DNA of 64,000 bases from NCBI RefSeq assembly GCF_030817595.1, contig NZ_JAUSZN010000001.1, positions 6,250,001 through 6,314,000 of the forward strand, read 5' to 3'. The stretch is from Neobacillus niacini. Its GTDB lineage: Bacteria; Bacillota; Bacilli; Bacillales; Cytobacillaceae. Both the position numbers and the translations under genes were made by a program. Under the pieces are notes generated by a model. It saw only the letters and a program-made list of their open reading frames with translations. It did no database searches and had not been told where the DNA came from. Shown here one piece after another: positions 45,873 to 54,142 of this stretch (positions within the stretch are counted from its first letter, which is position 1; every line of letters begins with the position of its first letter).

Positions 45873-45936
45873 GGTTCTGCGACGTTCTAAAAACGCTGGT
45901 ATATTGAACGTTTATTAAGAGTGCCTTTGTAAACTC

Positions 45937-45963
45937 CCTCAAGATATATTCTTGAGGTTTTTT
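45937..45963 (+). terminator. Riboswitch-controlled terminator
   Basis: CCTCAAGA/TCTTGAGG stem (45937-45944 and 45950-45957) and TTTTTT, 65 bp past the FMN aptamer and 74 bp before ribU. Confidence 0.87.
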
Positions 45964-46036
45964 ATTTTACTGGGACACCTTAAAAGCTGCTGAACCTCTC
46001 TTCCTAACTTGATGGATCAAAAGGAGAGAGGAAAAA

Positions 46037-46606
46037 TTGAAGAAAAAAATGAGTGTCAAAGCAATTGTATCAATCGGAATGCTGAGCAGTATCGCATATC
46101 TTTTAATGCTGATAAACTTCCCGCTCCCGCCATTCCCAAATTTCTTATTTATCGATTTTAGCGATATCCCAGCATTAATCGCAGCTTTAATTTTTGGACC
46201 TGTTGCAGGAATTTTAGTCGAGTTTTTCAAAAATGCGCTTAATTATTTAGCTACTGGAAGTACAACTGGAATTCCGGTTGGGCATATTGCCAATTTTTTA
46301 GCTGGTATTTTGTTTGTGTTGCCTACTTTCTATGTTTACAACAAAATGAAAACCAGAAAAGGAATGACGCTTGCACTCATTGTTGGAACACTTATTATGG
46401 CGATAATGATGAGCGTTTTAAATTACTTGTTTATTTTACCGGCGTATACTTCGCTCTTGCAGTTCCCTGACATGCGTAATTTAGTCGTACCAGCTATCTT
46501 ACCATTTAATATCATAAAAGGTTTAATTATGTCTTCAATATTTATGCTGTTATTCCTTCGGATGCAGTCATGGATTAATAAATTAACAATCGTAAAGAGT
46601 GCTTAA
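46037..46606 (+). CDS. ribU: Riboflavin ECF transporter substrate-binding subunit RibU
   Basis: A 189-residue S component of an energy-coupling-factor transporter (YpaA/RibU), with about five to six membrane spans and the conserved IDFSDIPALIAALIFGPVAG region. It binds riboflavin and works with the shared EcfAAT module encoded elsewhere. TTG start with GGAGAGAGG upstream. The FMN riboswitch ahead confirms the substrate. Its own terminator has been split by an IS element. Confidence 0.93.
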   Translation: MKKKMSVKAIVSIGMLSSIAYLLMLINFPLPPFPNFLFIDFSDIPALIAALIFGPVAGILVEFFKNALNYLATGSTTGIPVGHIANFLAGILFVLPTFYVYNKMKTRKGMTLALIVGTLIMAIMMSVLNYLFILPAYTSLLQFPDMRNLVVPAILPFNIIKGLIMSSIFMLLFLRMQSWINKLTIVKSA

Positions 46607-46614
46607 TTAAAAAG

Positions 46615-46625
46615 AAACCAGGTGC
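46615..46625 (+). terminator. 5' arm of the split ribU terminator
   Basis: AAACCAGGTGC here and GCAGCCTGGTTT plus a T run at 47930-47945 form one intrinsic terminator (single bulged C) that the IS element at 46632-47924 now separates. Confidence 0.7.
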
Positions 46626-46662
46626 ATGGTCTTACCCCTGTCAAGTAGACAGCTTAAAAAAA

Positions 46663-47463
46663 CTATGCGACTAACGCGTGTCGGTATTCAACTGGCGCGC
46701 GTTGGTTTAGTTTCTTCTGAAAACGTTTGTAATTATAGTGGTAGATGTAATCTTCGATTGCTTGTCTAATCTCATCTTCTGTTTTACACTGTTCTATATA
46801 CAACTTCTCTGTTTTAAGGTGCGAAAAGAAGGATTCGATGCAGGCGTTATCCAGGCAGTTTCCTTTGCGAGAGTGGCTGCCCTTTACGCCGTATTCTTCT
46901 AGTCGTTTGTTGTATAGCTTAGACGTATACTGAAAGCCTTGATCTGAATGTACAACGGCTTCAGCTACGTCTTTTTTGCTTGTCCATTGAGAAACAGTAT
47001 TTAAGACAAGTTCAAGATCATTTCTTCTTGATAACTCCCATGCTACAACTTCATTATTAAACAAGTCTTGAATGACCGATAAATAATAAAATTGCTTACC
47101 ATCCGAAACGTATGTAATATCCGTAACCATCTTTTGATTAGGAGCTAATGCCTCGAATTTTCTATTAAGACGATTAGGTTGTATCACAGAAGGTGTGTGT
47201 CCATGTCGTTTCCTCTTTTTGCGTATGATAGCTTGAATTTCCATTTCCTTCATAAGACGGTATACCTTTTTATGATTAATTGAATAATCGTTTTCATTTA
47301 ACCAAGTGGTCATACGAGGGTATCCAAATTCAGGATGAAGTAAATGAATCCCCATCATGTGTTCTCTTATATCCTGATCTTGTTTGGCTCTTTCTGCTCT
47401 ATCTTTCTGAGTAGCCCTCCACTTATAGTAACTAGCTGGCTTAACATAAGCGATCTCTAACAA
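46663..47463 (-). CDS. IS3-family transposase OrfB (DDE integrase domain)
   Basis: A 266-codon frame carrying an HTH_21-like region (HPEFGYPRMTTWLNE) and a complete rve integrase core: first Asp in MVTDITYV, second Asp in VVHSDQGFQYTS, Glu in ACIESFFSHLK, then the family ending YNYKRFQKKLNQRAPVEYR. The open frame continues upstream of the first TTG into the orfA end, so the active product is probably an OrfAB fusion made by -1 frameshift at 47559-47565. No stop or deletion disrupts it. Confidence 0.92.
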   Translation of the reverse strand: MLEIAYVKPASYYKWRATQKDRAERAKQDQDIREHMMGIHLLHPEFGYPRMTTWLNENDYSINHKKVYRLMKEMEIQAIIRKKRKRHGHTPSVIQPNRLNRKFEALAPNQKMVTDITYVSDGKQFYYLSVIQDLFNNEVVAWELSRRNDLELVLNTVSQWTSKKDVAEAVVHSDQGFQYTSKLYNKRLEEYGVKGSHSRKGNCLDNACIESFFSHLKTEKLYIEQCKTEDEIRQAIEDYIYHYNYKRFQKKLNQRAPVEYRHALVA

Positions 47464-47486
47464 CCAGGTAATACGATGGGTATCTT

Positions 47487-47843
47487 TTAATTCATCAATG
47501 ATCTCATATTTGATTTGTTGAGTGATTTCCTCTCCTCCTTTACCAGATTTGGATACTGCTTTTTTAAATAATCCACCTGCGCTTTCAAATAATCTCTTTC
47601 TTCTTCGACGGATTTAAATATGGTTCGTGGCCTACCTTTGAATGGATTAGTAGCTCCAACTCTTGTATCAAACTGTTCCCCATCTTTCCACTTCCTAACC
47701 CAAACTTTAAGTTGAGTACAATTTTTAATGCCAAGTTCTTCAGCTAAAACCGCATAACTTTTATTTCCATTGATATACTTCATAACTGCTTGTATCTTAA
47801 ATTCATCAGTATAACTCTTAAATTCTTGTCCCTTTTTAGCCAT
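47487..47843 (-). CDS. IS3-family transposase OrfA (helix-turn-helix)
   Basis: A 118-residue protein starting MAKKGQEFKSYTDEFK at 47843, with GGAGGGG upstream. It has an HTH (YAVLAEELGIKNCTQLKVWV) and a leucine-zipper-like coiled coil near the end (SVEEERDYLKAQVDYLKKQ). Within the codon series TTA AAA AAG (47559-47565) lies the A AAA AAG slippery heptamer that places ribosomes in the orfB frame. Confidence 0.9.
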   Translation of the reverse strand: MAKKGQEFKSYTDEFKIQAVMKYINGNKSYAVLAEELGIKNCTQLKVWVRKWKDGEQFDTRVGATNPFKGRPRTIFKSVEEERDYLKAQVDYLKKQYPNLVKEERKSLNKSNMRSLMN

Positions 47844-47929
47844 TGAAAAATCCCCTCCAAGTATAAGTGTACCACCGACAATAACTATTGTGGTTTTTTT
47901 ACACTGTCTACTTAAAGGGGATAATATCA

Positions 47930-47945
47930 GCAGCCTGGTTTTTTT
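47930..47945 (+). terminator. 3' arm and T run of the split ribU terminator
   Basis: GCAGCCTGGTTT plus further Ts, the partner of AAACCAGGTGC at 46615-46625 on the other side of the IS element. Confidence 0.68.
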
Positions 47946-47965
47946 ATTTTTTAAAAAATAAATAA

Positions 47966-47985
47966 CCCCCGCCATTAGGCAGGGG
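47966..47985 (-). terminator. Leftward hairpin after fer
   Basis: CCCTGCC/GGCGGGG stem in the leftward sense with loop TAAT, followed by an AT-rich tail TTATTTATTTTTT. Confidence 0.65.
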
Positions 47986-48017
47986 AAGCAGCTTAACAAT
48001 ATTTTAATGACAAAATA

Positions 48018-48293
<276 letters not shown>

Positions 48294-48501
48294 TTACTAC
48301 CTTCCATATATAATGGAAACGCATTACTCATTCCTATTGTAAAACTCTGTGAGTAACTTTTCAATAGAAAAATGCTATATAGAAAATGGATTCCCCTAAT
48401 CTTCCACAATTTTTAGCAACACGATACGCCGTTTCATGATAGAATAGAGGATAGAAAAATAGGTGATTTTGTCGATTATGAACAAAAAGTGGTGGAAAGA
48501 A

Positions 48502-49539
48502 ATGTGTAGAATTGAAAACATTTTGTTATATTGTTTAAAACAATTAAATGGTGAACGAACAATTTATTCCATCTATCATCTGTTAAATGGAAAAAAATCA
48601 TCACAAACACTTCAGGATGCACATTTATTTTCACTAAAAAGGTACTTTCGGATTCTTGAACCGTTAACGCGTGAATCCTTTGATGAGATTTTCAACAAGT
48701 TACTTGAAAATAAACTGGTTGAACCATGTGGGGAACAAAGATTTCTACTTACCTCAGCTGGGGAAGATTATTTATTAAATAATGAACAGCCATATTATGT
48801 GAATGGATGGCGATATCAACCCTTTACCTTATTAGTTTGGGAAAGACTCTCGCTGTTAGTACAAGTAACTTCAAATTTTACATTCCATGAAACCAAATAT
48901 ATCCCAATTCAAAAAAATGTTGATGTTCATAACTGGTTAAAGGGGTTTCTAAAGTCTACCTCTGTACCAAAGCAAGAGCTTGGAAGATCCCTTTTTTCGG
49001 AATTGGTTGAAATTCTTGAACTTGCCAGAGATGTAAATCCAAAGGTTTTAATATTTCGATTAACTGGATACAAGCAGATTGGGTTGACATCTTCTCAAAT
49101 TGCGAAAAAATTAAATATCGATTCATTACAGATTCATCTGGAATTTATTAATACAATTCATTGTTTACTTCATTTTGTTGAAAATGATCCTTCTCGATTT
49201 AAAGTATTATCATCGCTGCTTGCTAATTTAGACCAAAACGATTCTTTAACACTTTCGGCTCGTAAAACCCTTGTACTTCTCAATCAAGGATTTACTGCGG
49301 AGGAAATCGCAAGCATTCGGAATTTAAAAATAAGTACGATTGAAGACCACCTTGTAGAGTTTGCTTTGAATGTTAAGGATTTTTCCATTAACTCGTATGT
49401 AAATGAAGAAATTCAGCATCAGATTCTAGAAATTTCAAAGCGAGAATCTACTAGGCAGTTAAAGGTAATTAGGAACACACTAAAAACAGCTTCCTACTTT
49501 CAAATCAGACTCGTTCTTGCAAAGTATGGTGATAGATAA
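48502..49539 (+). CDS. ypbB: YpbB, helicase-associated HTH protein
   Basis: A 345-residue protein. The N-terminal part is helical and uncharacterised (LNGERTIYSIYHLLNGKKSS). The C-terminal region, residues about 255-340, has an RQC/HRDC-like helix-turn-helix (LVLLNQGFTAEEIASIRNLK, typical of HTH_40). The ATG at 48502 has GGTGGAAAG upstream and aligns with the B. subtilis start; an in-frame GTG at 48463 is possible. It overlaps recQ by one base. The pair suggests a regulatory or DNA-binding partner of the helicase. Confidence 0.82.
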   Translation: MCRIENILLYCLKQLNGERTIYSIYHLLNGKKSSQTLQDAHLFSLKRYFRILEPLTRESFDEIFNKLLENKLVEPCGEQRFLLTSAGEDYLLNNEQPYYVNGWRYQPFTLLVWERLSLLVQVTSNFTFHETKYIPIQKNVDVHNWLKGFLKSTSVPKQELGRSLFSELVEILELARDVNPKVLIFRLTGYKQIGLTSSQIAKKLNIDSLQIHLEFINTIHCLLHFVENDPSRFKVLSSLLANLDQNDSLTLSARKTLVLLNQGFTAEEIASIRNLKISTIEDHLVEFALNVKDFSINSYVNEEIQHQILEISKRESTRQLKVIRNTLKTASYFQIRLVLAKYGDR

Positions 49540-51047
49540 TGGAATTAGAAAATCTTCTGAATAAGTATTTTGGATACAAAACCTTTAAAACGGGGCAAAA
49601 GGAAGTTATTTCTTCTCTGCTAGGAGGAAACCACACGATTGCAATGCTCCCAACAGGCACTGGTAAGTCCTTATGCTACCAACTCCCTGGATATTGTCTG
49701 GATGGTCAAATTATAATCATTTCCCCTCTGTTATCCTTAATGCAGGACCAGGTGGAACAATTAATGAAATTTGGAGAGAAAAGGGTCATTGCATTGAATT
49801 CTTTCCTTGACGCTGAGAAGAGAGGCTATGTATTACGTAATTTAACAAAATACAAATATATTTTCGTCTCGCCCGAGATGTTAAGCTTACCTATTATAAT
49901 GAAAAGATTACAGGCGCTTTCTGTATCATTATTTGTAGTAGATGAGGCACATTGTATTTCACAGTGGGGCTTCGACTTTCGCCCAGAATATTCGAAGTTA
50001 GGAGAATACCGGAAGCAATTGGGGAATCCCCTAACTCTCGCTTTAACAGCAACGGCGACCAAAAAAGTAAGAGAGGATATTATTCAATCTCTCGACTTAC
50101 AGAATTATACCAAGATTGAATCAACGATAGACAGACCTAATATCGTCTTTTATATTGAAGAAGTACCTAACTATTATGATAAACAATCACGATTGTTAGA
50201 ATTAGTGTGTCAACTTCAGAAACCAGGAATCATTTATTTTTCAAGTAAGAAAATTGCTGAACAAATGGCTTCGCTATTAGCGGAGAAAGGGATATCAAGA
50301 GCCATGGCTTACCATGGAGGCTTAGACCAGGAACAAAGAATCTTAATACAACAACAATTTATTCATGGGCAACTGGATGTAATCTGTGCAACGAGTGCTT
50401 TTGGCATGGGAGTTAATAAGGAAAATATTCGATTTGTTATTCATTACCATATGCCAATGCAAATGGAATCCTACCTGCAGGAGATTGGTAGAGCTGGACG
50501 CGATGGTGAGGAAAGTATTGCGATTTTACTATATTCTCCAGGAGATGAACAGCTTCCTGTACAGCTGGCGGAAAGTGAATTGCCGTCAGAGCTGCAAATT
50601 GACTGGCTATTTTCATATTTTCCCAAGGAAGAAAATCTGATTGACCATTTTCTTGAAATGAATCAACATTTAAGAGAAGATGGGGGGTTCTCAGAGGTTC
50701 AGTGGCGTATAATTCAGGATTTTATAAAAAAGCCTCTAGAAATTTACTCTCTAGAACATTTAAAACAGGGCTTAAAGGATTTTGTTAATGATAGATTAAA
50801 GGTTAAAAAGGGCAGTATACATTATTTAAAGAAGTGGATTAAATCCGAATCGTGTAGAAGAGAATTAATTCTAGATTATTTTGACGAAGAGCCAGGTAAA
50901 GGAAGAAATCAGAATTGCTGCGATGTTTGTGGAATTCAGTTTGAACAATACCACGCACAAGCTGGCATTCAAAGCTATCCTGTTAAGGATGAAACTTGGA
51001 AGGATTATCTAGCAAATATTCTACTAAATGGTGAGATGAGTAAATGA
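49539..51047 (+). CDS. recS: ATP-dependent DNA helicase, RecQ family (RecS)
   Basis: A 502-residue superfamily 2 helicase: Walker A TGTGKSLCYQLPG, DEAHCISQWG, TATATKKVREDI, and motif VI QEIGRAGRDG. A C-terminal zinc-binding Cys cluster (CRREL...CCDVC) is present, but there is no HRDC domain; the second helicase-associated HTH may be supplied by YpbB. It corresponds to the shorter RecQ paralog RecS (YpbC) of B. subtilis. It overlaps ypbD by 4 bp. Confidence 0.92.
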   Translation: MELENLLNKYFGYKTFKTGQKEVISSLLGGNHTIAMLPTGTGKSLCYQLPGYCLDGQIIIISPLLSLMQDQVEQLMKFGEKRVIALNSFLDAEKRGYVLRNLTKYKYIFVSPEMLSLPIIMKRLQALSVSLFVVDEAHCISQWGFDFRPEYSKLGEYRKQLGNPLTLALTATATKKVREDIIQSLDLQNYTKIESTIDRPNIVFYIEEVPNYYDKQSRLLELVCQLQKPGIIYFSSKKIAEQMASLLAEKGISRAMAYHGGLDQEQRILIQQQFIHGQLDVICATSAFGMGVNKENIRFVIHYHMPMQMESYLQEIGRAGRDGEESIAILLYSPGDEQLPVQLAESELPSELQIDWLFSYFPKEENLIDHFLEMNQHLREDGGFSEVQWRIIQDFIKKPLEIYSLEHLKQGLKDFVNDRLKVKKGSIHYLKKWIKSESCRRELILDYFDEEPGKGRNQNCCDVCGIQFEQYHAQAGIQSYPVKDETWKDYLANILLNGEMSK

Positions 51048-51652
51048 AAAATAAATATAATGAACTAATTAAAGGATTAACTGATAAAGAACTGCTCTCT
51101 CATCTATATTTGACCCAAATCGTACTGCTTGGCATTACTTTTATTTTAGGCATTCTATTATTTGATCACTTTTCATATTTGCGAAGTATTGATTTTTCTG
51201 ATGTGAGAATTTTGTTAATTGGCGTTTCAGCAGGTGCAGCTGTAGTCATTGTAGATATTATATTAATGAAATTACTCCCTAAGTCTTTTTATGACGATGG
51301 AGGTTTGAACGAAAGAATTTTTAAGAATAGAAGTGTGCTCCATATAGCGTGGATTGCAGCATTAGTTGCATTCAGTGAAGAGCTGCTTTTTCGTGGGGTA
51401 ATCCAAACGAAGGTTGGATTAATTCTTGCAAGTCTTATTTTTGCAATCATACATTATCGATACCTTTTTAATTGGTTTTTATTTTCTAATATTGTCATCC
51501 TTAGTTTTTTTATTGGCTCCGTTTATGAATGGAGTAACAATTTAGCTCTTACGATGATCATGCATTTTACAATTGATTTTTTATTAGGGCTATATATTAA
51601 ATATAAACACACCATAGATGTTGATGAACAGGAGGGGCTACTTCATGAATAA
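51044..51652 (+). CDS. ypbD: CPBP-family intramembrane metalloprotease YpbD
   Basis: A 202-residue polytopic membrane protein of the CPBP/Abi family. The catalytic motif EELLFRG (residues about 116-122), FAIIHYR (His) and a last-span H near MIMHFTIDF are visible. Family members are Rce1-like proteases or are inactive scaffolds; the substrate is unknown. It lies within the recS-ypbD-ypbE operon, overlapping both neighbours. Confidence 0.86.
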   Translation: MKNKYNELIKGLTDKELLSHLYLTQIVLLGITFILGILLFDHFSYLRSIDFSDVRILLIGVSAGAAVVIVDIILMKLLPKSFYDDGGLNERIFKNRSVLHIAWIAALVAFSEELLFRGVIQTKVGLILASLIFAIIHYRYLFNWFLFSNIVILSFFIGSVYEWSNNLALTMIMHFTIDFLLGLYIKYKHTIDVDEQEGLLHE

Positions 51653-52292
51653 AGAAGAACCTTTTAGAAGCCAGGCGGAACGGCTAAAACGGCGAATTGA
51701 AAAAATTAATGAAGAAACAACTGAGGTTCGTGACCAATTACCTCCTAGAGAACAAATCCATAGGGAAAAAAGAAAGAAAACGAAATTGAAGATAAAATAT
51801 CCGGTAATTCGTATCCTGGTACTATTTTTTATTCTTCTTCCTATCGTTATTTTTAGTGCTTACTCCTATCTTGAGGAGGGAAAGGGCAGCAAGACTGAGA
51901 AAGTCACCGGCGACTCTTCCGGATATGAAGTCATTAACTTTGAAAAATCTGAAACTGAAAGTACCGTTGAAACCGAAGCAGAGGAAAAAGAAATCGCTCC
52001 TGTGGAGGATGATCAAGAGACTGTCGAAGTTCAAAAGTCCATCAGCCAGGATACTCCAATTGTGAGTCCAGCTCCTGCACCAACACCTATTAGCGGACAA
52101 GGCACTGATAAAAATGTTGAACCTGCACCTCAAGTCATTTATCATACAGTTAAATCGGGAGAAAATCTTTATCGAATTTCTCTGAAATATTACCATTCAA
52201 AAGCTGGAGAGGATATTATTCGAAAAGCGAATAACATGAAAGGTAATGAAATTTATTTAGGTCAAGTTCTAAAAATTCCATTAAATAAGTAG
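51645..52292 (+). CDS. ypbE: YpbE, membrane-anchored LysM protein
   Basis: A 215-residue protein: basic cytosolic N-terminus (residues 1-50), one membrane span (VIRILVLFFILLPIVIFSAY, about 52-72), an acidic low-complexity linker rich in Glu, Thr and Pro, and a C-terminal LysM domain (YHTVKSGENLYRISLKYYH). It is a type II membrane protein exposing LysM to the wall. ATG at 51645 with AGGAGGGG upstream; 8-bp overlap with ypbD. Confidence 0.88.
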   Translation: MNKEEPFRSQAERLKRRIEKINEETTEVRDQLPPREQIHREKRKKTKLKIKYPVIRILVLFFILLPIVIFSAYSYLEEGKGSKTEKVTGDSSGYEVINFEKSETESTVETEAEEKEIAPVEDDQETVEVQKSISQDTPIVSPAPAPTPISGQGTDKNVEPAPQVIYHTVKSGENLYRISLKYYHSKAGEDIIRKANNMKGNEIYLGQVLKIPLNK

Positions 52293-52319
52293 CCGATCAT
52301 TTTTTGATCGGTTTTTTTT
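52293..52319 (+). terminator. Terminator after ypbE
   Basis: CCGATCA/TGATCGG stem (52293-52299 and 52305-52311) and eight Ts. Confidence 0.87.
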
Positions 52320-52380
52320 ATGTAATTTTTCATATTTTAACGGACAAGTTCATATTTATTTAACTGAGGTGGTTGATAGT

Positions 52381-52836
52381 ATGGATAAACCAATCCGTTC
52401 ACTGGAGTATACTGATGAGGCAACGAAACAAATGCTGGAAAACGTACGCAAAAGGAAAATTAAGTTTGATACAGCCAAGAGATGGCATTATTTAACGATT
52501 TATTCTATGCTTCTTTTTGCATTCCTATTTTTTAGTTATTTCTATTTTATGATCGCAAAACAATACTCTTATTCTTTCTTTGCAATGTTTTCAGCCTCTG
52601 TTAGTGACGCCATAAATATTAGTTTGTTTGCCATTACTGCAATTCTATACGGAGCAATGAATGTTTTAAGACAGCAGAAAGATAAAAAGGAAAAAGAATA
52701 CCAGGAATTAAGGTGCGAAATCGTAAATCGCAGCAAGGATCTTTGGAAGAAAGAAGATCATTGGAAAAATCGCCATCTCGATTTTGAGGTGATGAAAAGA
52801 ACCTACGACATTAATCTTTATCACGAAAAAAAATAA
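52381..52836 (+). CDS. ypbF: YpbF, DUF2663 membrane protein
   Basis: A 151-residue protein with two membrane spans (MLLFAFLFFSYFYFMIA and ISLFAITAILYGAMNVL) between charged ends; the C-terminal half is a basic-acidic helix. It matches the YpbF family. The ATG at 52381 has GAGGTGG upstream. Function unknown. It converges with cotJC at a shared terminator. Confidence 0.83.
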   Translation: MDKPIRSLEYTDEATKQMLENVRKRKIKFDTAKRWHYLTIYSMLLFAFLFFSYFYFMIAKQYSYSFFAMFSASVSDAINISLFAITAILYGAMNVLRQQKDKKEKEYQELRCEIVNRSKDLWKKEDHWKNRHLDFEVMKRTYDINLYHEKK

Positions 52837-52860
52837 GAAGCAGCGTCAAACTGCTTCTTT
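52835..52860. terminator. Bidirectional terminator between ypbF and cotJC
   Basis: AAGAAGCAG/CTGCTTCTT stem (52835-52843 and 52851-52859); T-rich on both sides. Confidence 0.82.
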
Positions 52861-52869
52861 CTGCTATTT

Positions 52870-53439
52870 TTAAAAAAACTTCTTTTTACCTTGTTCGTCT
52901 TTTAATATTTCTACTGCTTCACGGAAACGCTGTGAATGAACAATCTCACGTTCGCGCAGGAATCTAAGACCATCATTAAGATCTGGGTCATCGCTTAGAT
53001 TAATAATCCATTGATATGTGGCCCTGGCTTTTTCTTCCGCCGCAATATCTTCGTAAAGGTCTGCAATCGGATCTCCTTTGGCTTGTATATAGGAAGCTGT
53101 CCACGGGACACCTGCCGCATTATGGTAAAATAATGCATTATCATGGTTGGAATAATGGTCACCTAAACCAGCAGCCTTCATCATTTCTGGCGTAGCGTCT
53201 TTGGTGAGCTTATATATCATAGTAGCAATCATTTCGAGGTGTGCGAATTCCTCTGTCCCTATATCTGTTAATAAACCAATTACTTTATCAGGTATGGAAT
53301 ATCGTTGGTTTAAATATCTTAAAGCGGCCGATAGTTCGCCATCTGCACCCCCGTATTGCTCAATTAAATATTTTGCTAATGTTGGATTACAAGTACTAAC
53401 ACGCACTGGATATTGAAGCTTTTTTTCGTATATCCACAT
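52870..53439 (-). CDS. cotJC: Spore coat peptide assembly protein CotJC (manganese catalase family)
   Basis: A 189-residue di-manganese-catalase-like protein; the ligand helix EEFAHLEMI and EEKARATYQW with IVHSQRF are visible. CotJC is laid down in the spore coat with CotJA. The ATG at 53439 (MWIYEKKL) has GGAGGG upstream. Last gene of the leftward cotJABC operon; a strong hairpin (53480-53512) separates it from cotJB. Confidence 0.94.
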   Translation of the reverse strand: MWIYEKKLQYPVRVSTCNPTLAKYLIEQYGGADGELSAALRYLNQRYSIPDKVIGLLTDIGTEEFAHLEMIATMIYKLTKDATPEMMKAAGLGDHYSNHDNALFYHNAAGVPWTASYIQAKGDPIADLYEDIAAEEKARATYQWIINLSDDPDLNDGLRFLREREIVHSQRFREAVEILKDEQGKKKFF

Positions 53440-53477
53440 GGACAACATTCCCTCCCTGTATAAAATTAGATTAGTAT

Positions 53478-53515
53478 CTAGCTGCAGCGCCTAGGGACTA
53501 GGTGCTGCAGCTTTT
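53478..53515. repeat. Dispersed intergenic repeat, copy 4, forming a 15-bp hairpin inside the cotJ operon
   Basis: AGCTGCAGCGCCTAG (53480-53494) pairs with CTAGGTGCTGCAGCT (53498-53512) with one G-U and a 3-base loop. The plus-strand side carries the AGCGCCTAGGG-core of the repeat family. It ends two bases before the cotJB stop codon and has no T run in the direction of the operon. Confidence 0.65.
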
Positions 53516-53774
53516 AAACCTGCCAAGGCCATGGAGGATCGTTCCAATTCCATGGGTGTCCGGAATAGCTGTTACCAAACTGCTGAAGGGGTCCAAATTG
53601 GCTTTCAAAAGCCTTTTTTAACGTTTTTCTTTCTTTTGCATAATGATTAAATTGCTTAATAGCTTCAAGATCGTCCGGATGAGTATCTAAATACAATTGT
53701 AATTCAACTAAAACAAAGTCTACTGCTTGAAGCTGCTCTAGTATCTGATAATATTCGGCCGGAATTTGTTTCAT
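53514..53774 (-). CDS. cotJB: Spore coat protein CotJB
   Basis: An 86-residue coat protein of the CotJB family: a helical N-terminal part ([28 protein letters not shown]) and a Trp/Pro-rich tail ([14 protein letters not shown]). It overlaps cotJA by 4 bp (ATGA). Needed for coat assembly of the CotJ set in B. subtilis. Confidence 0.93.
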   Translation of the reverse strand: MKQIPAEYYQILEQLQAVDFVLVELQLYLDTHPDDLEAIKQFNHYAKERKTLKKAFESQFGPLQQFGNSYSGHPWNWNDPPWPWQV

Positions 53775-54001
53775 CGTGGCAATCCCCCCTTCGCTTTCTC
53801 AAAAGGGTTGAAGTAAGGGTCATAAAATGGTTTCCATAGTGTTCCTGCTTTTAATGCCTCAAGTGGTGTGAATTGTGGAAGATTTGGAGGTTGAAAACCG
53901 ATATAAAGATTCGGCGGAGTCGAATATACTTTTTCAGGTATTGGTTTGCAGGGGTCAAACGGACTGACGACGGGACAGTATGATTTATAATGTGTAAACA
54001 T
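53771..54001 (-). CDS. cotJA: Spore coat protein CotJA
   Basis: A 76-residue Pro/Phe/Tyr-rich coat protein ([38 protein letters not shown]). First gene of cotJABC, with GGGAGGGAG upstream and a SigE-like promoter 30-58 bp ahead. It is a structural component of the inner coat. Confidence 0.93.
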   Translation of the reverse strand: MFTHYKSYCPVVSPFDPCKPIPEKVYSTPPNLYIGFQPPNLPQFTPLEALKAGTLWKPFYDPYFNPFEKAKGGLPR

Positions 54002-54030
54002 TGTCTCCCTCCCTTAGTAAACATCAATAA

Positions 54031-54059
54031 TAAATATGTAATTCTTTGTGATTCATGAC
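54031..54059 (-). promoter_or_regulatory. SigE-type promoter of cotJABC
   Basis: On the minus strand GTCATGA (54059-54053), 14-bp spacer, CATATTTA (54038-54031). The -35 is good, the -10 only partly matches. Confidence 0.55.
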
Positions 54060-54142
54060 ATAATACTTGAAATAAAAAGGATAATTCAATGTTTTGTTTA
54101 AGTATAATAGGAGGGTAGGATATTACTTAGAGGTGATGGAAA

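Larger units (their letters stand above)
46632..47924 (-). mobile_element. IS3-family insertion sequence, apparently complete
   Basis: About 1.29 kb with two overlapping-frame transposase genes (orfA 47487-47843, orfB 46663-47463) on the minus strand. Imperfect terminal inverted repeats contain AAGTAGACAG: TTACCCCTGTCAAGTAGACA at 46632 and, on the other strand, TTATCCCCTTTAAGTAGACA from 47924. An A6G slippery heptamer is present for -1 frameshifting. No clear target duplication is seen, so the outer ends are uncertain by a few bases. It sits in the loop of the ribU terminator. Confidence 0.88.

Noticed and set aside
46626..47929. Target-site duplication of the IS element
   Set aside because: No matching 2-5 bp direct repeat could be placed at the two junctions with confidence; the CCCC and GGGG near the ends are inverted, not direct.
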